A stretch of DNA of 64,000 nucleotides from Paramormyrops kingsleyae (taxonomy: Eukaryota > Chordata > Actinopteri > Osteoglossiformes > Mormyridae), in NCBI RefSeq assembly GCF_048594095.1, contig NC_132812.1, forward strand, positions 5,546,887-5,610,886. Direction: 5' to 3'. The position numbers were made by a program, and so were the translations under genes. Below the pieces are notes generated by a model. It was not told where the DNA came from, ran no database searches, and saw nothing but the letters and a program-made list of their open reading frames with translations. Each line of letters starts with the position of its first letter. The first letter of the stretch is position 1. Positions 54,940 through 64,000 of the stretch are shown piece by piece.

Positions 54940-55393
54940 TTTTAAAACATCCCAACCTGCAAATGGTCATTTACCTATACATAGGTAGCCCTATACCTAT
55001 GAAAACCATATCTCATTATTTCAATTAATAAATCTAAAATAGCCTGTAGCTATCACATGATATTTCAGTCATATATACTGCCAACAATAAGCAACAAAAC
55101 ACACCTGGCATGCCTATATCAAGAGAAATCTTTCTCCAACATATCGTCTTCCTCCCGATGTCCCGGTAAGACGATAATGCCGTGTTATAGATTTCTGGAT
55201 ATTCAGAGACTGACAAGATGAGTTTCTCCTCCATACTCGCTTTGTGTGTGGGTGTGTTTCGAAGGGGCAGACCGAACACTAGCCCGCTTCGATGCTTTGA
55301 TTCTATTGGTCGCGCGAAAATGCGTCACGGCGCGCAGCGGTCAAAGTTCAACAAATTTCAACTTTGACCGCGGTGCGCGCACAAGGCCGCCGA

Positions 55394-56190
55394 GTCACAG
55401 GCTCCTACGGGCTAGAAGCTATTGACAGAAAAGGCCTAATTTTTGAGAAAAAAAATCATGTCAAGTACACAAAGGGTTAAACTTGAATTAAAGTTGCTGT
55501 GTCCTATAGGCCTTAGGTAGTAGTACAATTGGTACTAGGTTTTGGGTCGCAGGCTCCTACGGCCTAGGAGCTATTGGAAAAAAAAAAGGCTAATTTTAGA
55601 GAAAAAAAAATCATATAAAGTACACAAAGGGTTAAAATCAAATGAAAGTTGCTGTGTCCTATAGGCCAAAGGTAGTACTACAATTGGTACTAGTTTTTGG
55701 GTCACAGGCTCCAACGGCCTAGAAGCTATTGACAGAAAAGGCCTAATTTTAGAGAAAAAAAATCATATCAAGTACACAAAGGGTTAAACTTGAATGAGAG
55801 TTGCTGTGTCCTATAGGCCTTAGGTAGTACTACAATTGGTACTAGGTTTTGGGTCACAGGCTCCTACGGGCTAGAAGCTATTGAAAGAAAAGGCCTAATT
55901 TTTGAGAATAAAAAATCATATCAAGTACACAAAGGGTTAAACTTGAATGAGAGTTGCTGTGTCCTATAGGCCTTAGGTAGTACTACAATTGGTACTAGGT
56001 TTTGGGTCACAGGCTCCAACGGCCTAGAAGCTATTGACAGAAAAGGCCTAATTTTAGAGAAAAAAAATCATATCAAGTACACAAAGGGTTAAACTTGAAT
56101 GAGAGTTGCTGTGTCCTATAGGCCTTAGGTAGTACTACAATTGGTACTAGGTTTTGGGTCGCAGGCTCCTACGGCCTAGAAGCTATTGAA
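55394..56190. repeat. Satellite of 152-155-bp units, about 5.2 copies
   Basis: CAGGCTCC recurs at 55398, 55550, 55705, 55857, 56010 and 56162. Each unit contains AGAAGCTATTGACAGAAAAG, ACACAAAGGGTTAAACTTGA and GTACTACAATTGGTACTAGG. Units differ by a few percent. No coding frame is conserved between units. Confidence 0.95.
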
Positions 56191-56328
56191 AGAAATCTAT
56201 TTACCCACTTTTCCCTTTTAGAATGATACTTTAAAATGCAATAAAGTGTTAAAAATGAGTAAAGTTCACTGTGTCCTGTGTATGTCAGGTAGTTGCAGAA
56301 TATGCACTCATTTTGGAGTTACTGGGTC

Positions 56329-57225
56329 CATGGGCGTAAATTTCATTTAACAGTAGGGGGGGACAATAAATATAAAATTTCTCATGAACAATTTTTGAAG
56401 GGGACACAAATAATACAGTCAAATTGTACTTATGAAGATATGTCCCCACCATGAAAAACTTTGCTTCTATCATTATCATTGTAGCATGGAGACTGCGTCA
56501 TTATGGTTATTTTCAAAGGTTTTCTCAGGTTCAATGACAAAGCAGATTTTTCTTCAAAACTATTTATTGCATTGTTTGTTATGTTGTTTACAGTCAAACC
56601 ATCAACATACAATAAAATTTAAACATGACTTTAAATGCATAATAGAAATTGATTATACAAAAAAATACAGTGGGGTCAGTTCGGACGTAGCACAGTGCTC
56701 ATTTAGTAAATGCACAGCTAAACAATATGCTAATTGTGGCCGTTAATGTTAGGTTAACATTATGCCAAGTCGTCACAAATAAAACAATGCATGGGAAACG
56801 GCTTTGGCGTGTTAGTTGCAGTGCACTATGCAACAAGCTATTGTAAACAAGCTAACGTTAACTAGATAAGTAATATTTTAATCGCTAATATAGCAGATTC
56901 ATGGAAAATTACATCGGTAATCAGCATTTTTGCCGCAACTAATTTATGAATGAGTCTGCATCAACTACTTTAAAGAGAATCGCTTTATTTAAAGTGAATA
57001 AAATACCCTACTTATTGGAGTTCAGCATTAATTGAGCCACACCCCTGACTCGTGTGCGTGGAGTAGGCGATATGAACTGGGAAAGCAGGCAGTTGGCCAA
57101 ACCACTGTGAGGAAGGGGAGGGGGAACTTAACTGTTTCTAAATGCATTTTTTGCGTTTGTTTTTTTATCTACTTACAGAATTATTTTAGATATATATACA
57201 TATATTTTTCACAATAGATAGTGCG

Positions 57226-57289
<64 letters not shown>

Positions 57290-57389
57290 TTTAATTATTA
57301 TTTATTTATTTTTTATTTTATTTTTTTTTGGGGGGGGGACAACCCTTGGATATGGGTCCCCTCCGTCCCCCCCGGGATTTACGCCCATG
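56329..57389. mobile_element. hAT MITE, 1061 bp
   Basis: Perfect 13-bp ends CATGGGCGTAAAT and the 8-bp duplication ACTGGGTC at 56321-56328 and 57390-57397. The interior is AT-rich with no transposase; it contains a long (TA)n run. Confidence 0.93.
57229..57280. repeat. (TA)26 microsatellite
   Basis: Uninterrupted TA dinucleotides followed by a T-run, inside the hAT MITE. Confidence 0.95.
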
Positions 57390-57479
57390 ACTGGGTCCCA
57401 CTGCATTGAGGTTATTGCAAGCAATCAGTATTTTATTATTCTGACAGTCATTTGTTGACGGTCCCTAAATCAGCGGTGC

Positions 57480-57665
57480 GCGAGCGCCTCCGATGCTGTG
57501 GAATTGATCTGGCCGTCTTTCGACCGCCTTATGCCGGCTAGCGTGAGTGATGCCCCACCGCTATGTCTGGAGAGTGTGGATCTGAATATCCGTCGAATAT
57601 CCAACCTAAAACTGATTTCACCTAGGTCCATGACCGCACTGTCTGACACGCCCCCATTGGCAATT
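57480..57665 (-). repeat. Dispersed repeat 'A', copy 3 (partial)
   Basis: Matches the right part of copy 1 on the other strand, including ATGCCGGCTAGCGTGAGTGA, GGAGAGTGTGGATCTGAATA and CCAACCTAAAACTGATTTCA. It extends beyond the point where copy 1 is interrupted at 20455. Confidence 0.8.
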
Positions 57666-57699
57666 TGGAGTGTATCGCGCATGTAAACACATTTGGTTA

Positions 57700-58300
57700 A
57701 CAAACTTAATATTTCATATTCAGTGTTTTTTTTCCTCCGCAAATTTTTTTAATGTTTTATGTAATCAGTAATAAGCAATTTTCGTTACCAAAACACACTA
57801 GTAATTTAGCTGTTTAAGAAAGGAAAAGAGTCAAGAACATCACAAAAATGTCATTGCATAGAAGTTAGCATAAAGTTAAGTAGCAAGCAGAATACAGGCT
57901 CGGTATACAATTAGTTTATACAGATCCTTCCAGACATCATGTGAAACGTTAGAAACCATACTTGCAAATGTTCCTAAACTTAAACTATAGTTGGTCATTG
58001 GTTTGTCAGGGCACAGCACACAGTGACAGACTTATCCAGCATTGCGGCTTATAATCCATGCACGCGAATATACACATACATGCACTGATAAACGTGTCAT
58101 TACAGTTTTGCTGTTTACTTTTGTCTTTTAAAAGCATTCACTCTTTAACGCTAGTTTAACAGGAACAGATTAACCCATTTCTGCTACCCTCCGTAGTGAG
58201 GCTAGCTTGCTAGCGTATATAAAACAATGTGAAAATACCAACATTAGAAGACAAGAAACTGCATATTCGATAATACTACTTAAACAAAAAACATCTTAGT
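57700..58300. other. No gene recognised
   Basis: AT-rich sequence without recognisable frames, termini or repeats. Confidence 0.45.
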
Positions 58301-58540
58301 TACCTTTATGAAAATGCCGAGAGCAAACACGCAGGAAGGGAGATATCGTGTTGAAAGTGATCTCCTTCCATCTCACCAGGCCACCCGACGCCTCTTCGTT
58401 AGCTCCTCTATCAGCATCTGCTGTCCATATCCTCTTTTCCAAGTGGGAAACCGAAAAAAGCTCATGTTGTGGTCCACCTTTCTGCCATTTCTAGCATGTG
58501 ATTTAGTATGACAGCCTTTCACACAGCACGAGTGTCCCAT
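58300..58540 (-). pseudogene. THAP-domain exon, frame-broken
   Basis: The ATG at 58540 opens MGHSCCVKGCHTKSHARNG, then MSFFRFPTWKRGYGQQM and LTKRRRVAW, the first two-thirds of a THAP C2CH zinc finger (Cys pair in CCVKGC, FRFP, central Trp). A TGA follows. The rest, FLRVCSRHFHKG with the last Cys and His, is in another frame, ending at a GTAAC donor near 58305. A shift of one or two bases therefore divides the finger. No further exon was found. It could be a remnant of a THAP gene or of a P-element-like transposon. Confidence 0.72.
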
Positions 58541-58619
58541 CTTACCAAAGAAAATGCCGCACGCAAACCCTCGCTCTTCAGTTGTATACACTCAAAATGG
58601 CGATTCCACCCACAACACA

Positions 58620-59240
58620 CTGCGGCTATAGCGAGTGTGACATCAGCTGACAAAGACCGATTGGAGCAACTTTGAAATGTTCTCCTAGAATTTTTGAAAC
58701 TTGACTTTTATGTAATTTGTATCTTTAAACCCTGAATTTGTTTTATCGTGAATTTGAGGGCATGGAAAAATAGCAGTGAAACTGCATTATAGAAAATTTG
58801 AAGACTGTAATTCAGAGGTAAAAAAAAAACATGCATATTTCCAATGCATAGATATTCAATGTTAGAATTTCAGTGGCATATAAAATTCAAATTGTGATGA
58901 GACAGAGTTACTTCCATACCTTTCATGTGTCACACCGCACAACAGGAACTGGGACCTTTCAACTCGTAGCTTAAACTCCACACATAATTACACCGCCACG
59001 CCAAAACAACGGAGGATAAATAATTAAGTCGCTTTGTTAGTTAATAATTTATTAGTTATTTGGAGGACCAATCGGTCAATACGGGACACAGCCACTTTAT
59101 TTATATTTTACTTTACTTACGACCTGCGACATGTTTATGATTCTTATTACATCTGGCCAGCAGATCGATCTTTCGTTTCTCACAGAATAATACATGATGT
59201 AACGTTATCCCGCTAATAAGCTCTGGAACATTTCATGGCT
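58620..59240. other. No gene recognised
   Basis: AT-rich stretch between the THAP remnant and the telomere-like MITE. Nothing supported. Confidence 0.4.
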
Positions 59241-59246
59241 GGCACC

Positions 59247-59458
59247 GGTGTTCTGTCGATATACAGTATGCTGCCTTGTCGAAAAATGCTACCGTAGTGA
59301 TAATCGATAGCCCTAACCCTAACCCCCCAAAACCCCTAAAACCCTTACCTTAACCCTAACCACTAAAACCTAACCCTAATCCCAAAACGGTGGAACTGCA
59401 CATGCGCAGAAAGGCTCGATAGCACGTCTCGATAGGTAGTATTTTATGACAGAACACC
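59247..59458. mobile_element. MITE with telomere-like repeats, copy 2
   Basis: Ends GGTGTTCTGTCG / CGACAGAACACC (one change near the right end). The interior has ATAGCCCTAACCCTAACCCC and CCTTACCTTAACCCTAACCA. About 90% alike to 54704-54908 by eye. Confidence 0.85.
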
Positions 59459-59866
59459 TGCAATATTGGACAACAGTGTATTGGTTATTGATCTAATTTT
59501 CCGATGCAGAGATATGGAGACACGGGGGCTCCGTAGTGTTACTATACATGTGATACACACTCATAATGTAATTAACAAAGCGTTATATTTCCAACTTCAT
59601 GTCTGTTGTTTTCAACTGTTGAATCAATATTAACATGCGCATAAGTATTAAGTAACAAACCGTTTTAAGACCTGTTTTATTTGTTTGTACGTTGTATATC
59701 TGTATTTTAACAAAATAGATCATATATACATACGTTTTATGAGTTTGCATAAATAGAAACGATCGTTTTCACGGCCTACAGAAAAGAGCCTTCCGTTCGC
59801 TGTTTTCCCGAAACAGCTATGCTTTCTAGGGCAGGGACGCTTTATTCGGCGTAACACCTGCAGCTG

Positions 59867-60066
59867 ATGGCGGAGCAGCAGGACGAGCTCCAGGCTGCTG
59901 AGTGTCTTATGACTGACTGCCTCTCCACCCTGCAGCGATGTGCTTTAATGTAAAGGCAAACTGCCCGGCACCGACAGGAGGATGAGGCATGTCAACCAGT
60001 GAAGAACCAGCTGGAGCAGAAGTGTGATATCCTACTGCTCAACACCGTAGAGCAAATGCTACGCTA
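59867..60066 (+). pseudogene. Short unidentified coding-like remnant
   Basis: From ATG at 59867 the frame reads MAEQQDELQAAECLMTDCLS…, is broken by one TAA at 59951, and continues HRQEDEACQPVKNQLEQKCD, LLLNTVEQMLR to TAA at 60064. Gln/Glu/Leu-rich composition suggests a coiled coil. The GC content and codon-like pattern stand out from the AT-rich surroundings. Not recognised as a family; perhaps a decayed small gene or retrocopy. Confidence 0.35.
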
Positions 60067-61137
60067 AGCTGAGGATGTTTTAATGAAATGTGCTGGTTAA
60101 ATGAGAAAGACAGGCTGCCGTGGGAACTTCATGCTTTGCTGTAACGTTGTGAAGATGCGCTGTATACATAAAATTGAATTGAATATTATGTACAGTACTG
60201 TATTGTGTTATATCGTATTTGAATTATACACACTTCAGTAATTTTATTGGTGCGGTACTGTAATTTGAAAAGCGTTTGAAACAACTACTGTGGTTTTAAA
60301 TCATCAATAAAATGAAGTAAATATATAGCGATCAACGCTGTCCTTATTTGAATGTAATAAATATACAAATGTGAATCAGATGGTAATCTGTCTAAGACAC
60401 AAATAAACAGAAAAAAACCGTAATAACCATCATTCGCATATAATGATCAATTTCACCCAGAGAAACGTGATCATTACAAGCGATGTCCAGCGTATTTCCG
60501 TTCAGCGGAACAAGATTGCCTTTCGGTGATCTTTTTTCAATCATTTTTGTTAAATATTCCCACAAATTAGCCACGTACGCTGTTTATGACTGGGCCAGAA
60601 ACCTTTGACTGCATTTCGTATGTGATCGGTTAAGTTGTTTCTGGGTTTTAATCATAGCCGATCAGAACCGCAATGGCGGATTCCATGTCACTCCGTGATT
60701 TCTGATCGATGTACTAGTTGGAGATACTTTGAGCTTTAGAAGGAATGAACCACCGCTTATTAGAGGACAGATAACTAACAATTATCAATTCATCCATATT
60801 CAATAGTCGTGCATGTGTTTAGACTACAGGGAAACCGGAGAACCCGGAAGAAACAGACGGGGAGAATATTCAAATTGACAACTAATTATATTACTGCTAA
60901 ATAATATATTCAAATATCTTATTTATTTTTCAATTTTACGACGGGGGGAGTGAGGGGGCCTCTGGGCTGCAGCCCATGTAACCCCGTGCATGATGCCGTC
61001 CGTTGTTCTAAAATCAACAATATTTGAATGATGCTCATCCATCCATCCGTAACTGGACAGCATCTTTTGCATCTTGCTCGGTATTGAGAAGGATCTCTTT
61101 GCTCTTACGATCGATTACTTTTTGGTCTAGAGCAATA
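60067..61137. other. Upstream region of the kinase gene
   Basis: About 1 kb without recognised genes or repeats. It would contain the promoter of the PIM-like kinase, but no TATA or CpG-rich promoter could be picked out with confidence. Confidence 0.4.
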
Positions 61138-63641
61138 ATGGACAGGAAACGCTCCCGCTCCGATTCTGATGATCAATCTCCAGCGAAAAAAAGGAGGGAG
61201 AGTTCGGAAGTCCAGAGCACCGGCGATCCCCGCAAAGGTTTGTAGCAAAAGATGATTGCCTTTTCATAGGGAATGAAAATTACACATAAGAAAGCCATGT
61301 GATTCTCTTTAATAAGGCTTACTGCAAGAACAGATGTGAACACTGTCCTGGACTTATAGATTAAACAAATTAATGCAACAATTGATTCTTTGATTGATAA
61401 AAAAAATGTCGCTGAACGTTTGAAAAGCAAACTTATACCCAAATTGGTTCAATACTGTAGCTCTTTTGATTCTGAACCCGAGCTTACTCTGACTGCAGCA
61501 TCTAATAGGCAAACTAATGATAATACTGAATTAAAAGGCCATGTTCGTGATAGGCATGTGGTAAAGAAATATTAATTCATGCTATTTAAAGTTAATAGTG
61601 AAGTGTCTGCAACTGTGTTATCCTGTAGAAAATGCTGTATGGACTCTTTTTCTGAAGTGTACCTGCTTAATGTTGTAGAACATTTGGAGGACCTGTACCT
61701 CGAGGGGGAACTGCTCGGAAAGGGTGGTTTTGGAGCAGTTTTCGCCGGCATTCGCAAGGCCGATGGCTTCCCAGTAAGTCACCAAACGGTGTAGCCGTGA
61801 CATGCAAAGTAATATCTCTCCAGAGATCCCTTTTATTACACCGGTTACAGGCACCTATAAAAGGCGATGCCTTCTCAATATGCACTACACTAAATTTGTG
61901 ATTTTTTTCCCCTCTAGGTGGCCATCAAATATGCCAGGAAGAATGATAAGGAGCTAGAACTGGTAAGTGTTTTCAGTCATGGAGCTGGGTTTATTTGGAG
62001 GAATTTCTGCCTAAATATAATATGTATATCCTGCTCTCCCATTCATAGCCTGGAATTGATGGGCCCATCCCATTGGAGGTGGCACTGATGAAGCTTGTTA
62101 GCCAGAAGTCATCCTGTGCTAACGTGCTCCAGCTCATCGACTGGTTTGATGGACCACAGGACTATATTATGGTCCTGGAAAGGCCGGACCCATGCCAGGA
62201 TCTCTTTGACTTCTGCCAAAGTGAAGGAGGGATCCTGTCAGAGGGTGTTGCCAGGCAGGTGCTGGTGCAGGTGCTCCAGGCCTTGCGTCACTGCCAGGAA
62301 TCAGGTGTCTTCCATCGAGACCTGAAATCTGAGAACCTCTTGATCAACACAGACACTCTGGAGGTGAAACTCATTGACTTCGGCTGTGGTGATATCTGGA
62401 CAGATTCCCACTACACAAAATATTCAGGTCAGTGAGAGAGGCTAATTAAAATCCTGTCAAACTAACCCCTGGTTCAACAGCAAGTAGCGGGTAATCCAGT
62501 GCAGTGTTTCCCCTACCATTATATTAGGGGGCATTTAATTTAATCTAATTTAATTTTCTATGTAGCGCCAGATCACAACAGAAGTCATTTAAGGTTACCT
62601 TTCCTATAGAACAGGTCTATACATTGTCCTTTTATTAAACTAAATAGCCTTATGTTATTTATCGTATATACACAACAGCTTGTCATTTTTGTCTCTACAC
62701 GGTCGCACGTTTATAATTCTCCTCTGCTCTCTGTATCACGCATGGCGGAGTTCCGCCCCAATGCACGGCACAGTAACGTGCGCACACACACAGGTGAGCA
62801 CACTCCGACCAGCGGACAGAGAGCGCGCCTTGGAAAATATGTTGCATCAGCCACCTGAAAAGCAGACAATAAATCAATAAATGGGCCAGACGTTTCTGAC
62901 TTCCCATATCAAGAGGCTCTAGAAATGTTCTTCTAGAAGCCCAGAAGGATATACTGCATTGACAAAAGCTGCACACTTTGTGGATAATTGTCATAAAAAG
63001 AAATGTTCTGATGTTTAGTTCAGTTGTTATATCGACTGCTGTCATTAAACACCATGAACACCATGAATCCTGTCGGTGTCCGTCTGCCCCACCCACCCCC
63101 CAAGCTGTAAACCTAGGGGAAACACTGCAGTGATTAAGTAATCTGGACTTGTGATAAAACTCCCTGCAGGGGAGTTGGATTTGTGTTCTTGAGTCCTAAC
63201 CTAACTCGTTTCAGTAAAAATATCTAGGTTTATGAAAGATTTTGTGAGTTTATGAATGATTTTGCTTTGTTTCAGGGACAAAGGTCTTCGCTCCCCCAGA
63301 GTGGTTCCTGAAGGGGCAATACCTAGCTGGCCCCGCCACAGTCTGGTCTGTGGGGGTCACACTATTTATATTAGTGTGTGGTTACTTGCCCTTCCCCAAC
63401 AAGAGGGCAATCATCTCAGGCTGCCTGGAATTCCCCCCATGGGTCTCTCCTGGTGAGCAGCTTATTTTTCATCCCGTGACTTGACTCTCCTGATAGGAAG
63501 TGTTCTTTTCTGACTAACTATGTGCCAAATTATTCTCCGACAGGCTGCTGCAGTCTGATCCGCCGGTGCCTGAGGCGCAAGGTTGCGAATCGGCGGACTT
63601 TGGAGCAGATTCAGCGCCATCCTTGGCTGCAGCGGAAGTGA
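61138..63641 (+). CDS. PIM-like serine/threonine protein kinase
   Basis: Six exons: 61138-61237, 61679-61773, 61918-61962, 62049-62427, 63276-63452, 63544-63641. All introns are GT…AG, and the join is 894 bases, 297 residues plus TGA, in phase throughout. The N-terminus MDRKRSRSDSDDQSPAKKRR is basic and nuclear-signal-like. The P-loop GKGGFGAVFAG is at residues 47-57, catalytic Lys in VAIK at 69, HRDLKSENLL at 169-178 and DFG at 190-192. The hinge ERPDP (124-128) with its proline is the PIM hallmark, and GPATVWSVGVTLF matches PIM subdomain IX. APE appears as PPEW. Length is close to PIM1-3 (about 310). All catalytic residues are present, so an active cytosolic or nuclear kinase is expected. 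Which PIM paralogue is uncertain. Confidence 0.93.
62502..63127. mobile_element. hAT-like MITE in kinase intron 4
   Basis: The ends CAGTGTTTCCCCTA are perfect inverted over 14 bp. CAGTG flanks both sides, shorter than the usual 8-bp duplication. 626 bp without a transposase. Short frames inside are not exons. Confidence 0.78.
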
Positions 63642-64000
63642 CACCATAAGTTTTAGTTTAGTGACTACTGGAGCTTTGTCAGTCCCTGCTGTAGGTAGTT
63701 GTAGCATATAGTTCTGTTTTTATTTTAGTTTGTTTTTTTAGTTTTTTGTGTTTGGTGTATCGGACGCGGGTAGACCGCATTTTGCGGTTGAGCTGCATGT
63801 GGGTGCACTGAAGACTAGGTTAGAATGTAGAGAGTTAGGCAGTAAAAAAAGCAGGGAAGCTCCAGTTTTCACTTGTCCAGCTCTATTTTGGGTTGAGCGT
63901 CCTCTGTGGACTTAAGGATAAGGCTACAACAGGGGGATAGTTTAGTGTCAAGTTCCAACAGAGGACCACATCAAAGCAGCAGAAGAAAAGGAAAAGCAAA
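63642..64000 (+). other. 3' untranslated region of the kinase gene
   Basis: Follows the kinase stop. No further exon or AATAAA was found before the window ends, so the transcript probably continues beyond it. Confidence 0.5.

Larger units (their letters stand above)
53665..55234 (-). pseudogene. Harbinger-encoded MADF-BESS protein, frame-broken
   Basis: Exon 1 (ATG 55234 to 55105) encodes MEEKLILSVSEYPEIYNTAL…RKTICWRKISLDIGMPG, the first part of a MADF domain, ending at a GTGTGT donor. Exon 2 starts at 54267 after a TTTAATAG acceptor with EDECKKTWKNLRDRYIKERK. One lost base near 54147 moves the frame into a Ser/Pro-rich linker (54142-53822). A second change near 53830 restores the original phase, where DEEELFLLSLAPRLRNLPP… is a clear BESS motif before the TGA at 53665. 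MADF-BESS proteins are the DNA-binding partners of some Harbinger transposases. The intron holds a hAT MITE. Confidence 0.83.
31363..55393 (+). mobile_element. Ancient PIF/Harbinger transposon torn apart by nested insertions
   Basis: A transposase (three exons, + strand) and a MADF-BESS protein (- strand) face each other, as in a two-gene Harbinger. Removing the inserted elements leaves about 4 kb. The outer limits are approximate: both margins are GC-rich (ACCGAACGCGGCATGCGC on the left, CACGGCGCGCAGCGGTC on the right), but a terminal repeat could not be aligned cleanly. The left margin abuts the small element ending at 31361 and the right margin a satellite. Confidence 0.75.

Noticed and set aside
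55394..56190. CRISPR-like array
   Set aside because: Units are 152-155 bp tandem satellite copies without unique spacers.
59300..59390. True telomere or interstitial telomeric block
   Set aside because: The hexamers are degenerate and lie within a MITE with defined inverted ends that also occurs at 54704.
62680..63096. Extra exons of the kinase gene in intron 4
   Set aside because: They lie within the MITE 62502-63127, and the six-exon model already joins in phase without them.

Overview
The window looks like a teleost fish chromosome segment. The evidence is Tc1-like, PIF/Harbinger, hAT and Ty3/gypsy elements, a class-I (gamma/epsilon-like) endogenous retrovirus, tRNA-derived SINEs, and a PIM-like serine/threonine kinase of the kind expanded in fishes. 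The species cannot be named from the sequence. Almost all coding capacity is transposon-derived. The one host gene I can build completely is the kinase at 61138-63641.

Layout. 1-8.3 kb is mostly unique-looking non-coding DNA with a microsatellite, a decayed Tc1 fragment, a truncated MITE and a SINE. 8.34-9.89 kb is a Tc1-like element with about 230-bp inverted repeats and a broken transposase. 10.8-13.4 kb holds the Myb/SANT-like and transposase genes of a decayed Harbinger, cut off by an LTR element at 13435. 14.07-16.43 kb is a second Harbinger whose two flanks are different retroelements. 16.4-19.9 kb has LINE ORF2 pieces, a Tc1-type MITE and a deleted Tc1-like element.

20756-30672 is a provirus with 416/426-bp LTRs, a tRNA-Pro primer site, a gag frame separated from pol by an in-frame UGA-CGG, and large losses in RT, RNase H and env. 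A 1570-bp hAT element with a perfect 8-bp duplication sits inside it. The provirus itself lies inside another small inverted-repeat element (20455-31361).

31.5-55.4 kb is one old Harbinger transposon pulled apart by later insertions. Its transposase (+ strand, three exons) and MADF-BESS protein (- strand) can still be read around them. A 4.5-kb element rich in GGACGTCC motifs sits in exon 1. A 14.7-kb gypsy element with perfect TATGA duplication sits in intron 1. A second, coding-intact gypsy (37540-44413, CTAG duplication) and a coding-intact hAT (44725-47831, ATCCCTAG duplication) both sit inside the integrase of that gypsy. A hAT MITE sits in intron 2 and another in the MADF intron. The target duplications give a readable order of insertion.

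55.4-61 kb has a 152-155-bp satellite, a hAT MITE with an AT microsatellite, a third copy of a dispersed repeat, a decayed THAP exon, a MITE carrying telomere-like hexamers and a short unidentified pseudogene. 61138-63641 is the PIM-like kinase, six exons joining to exactly 298 codons, with a hAT-like MITE in intron 4.
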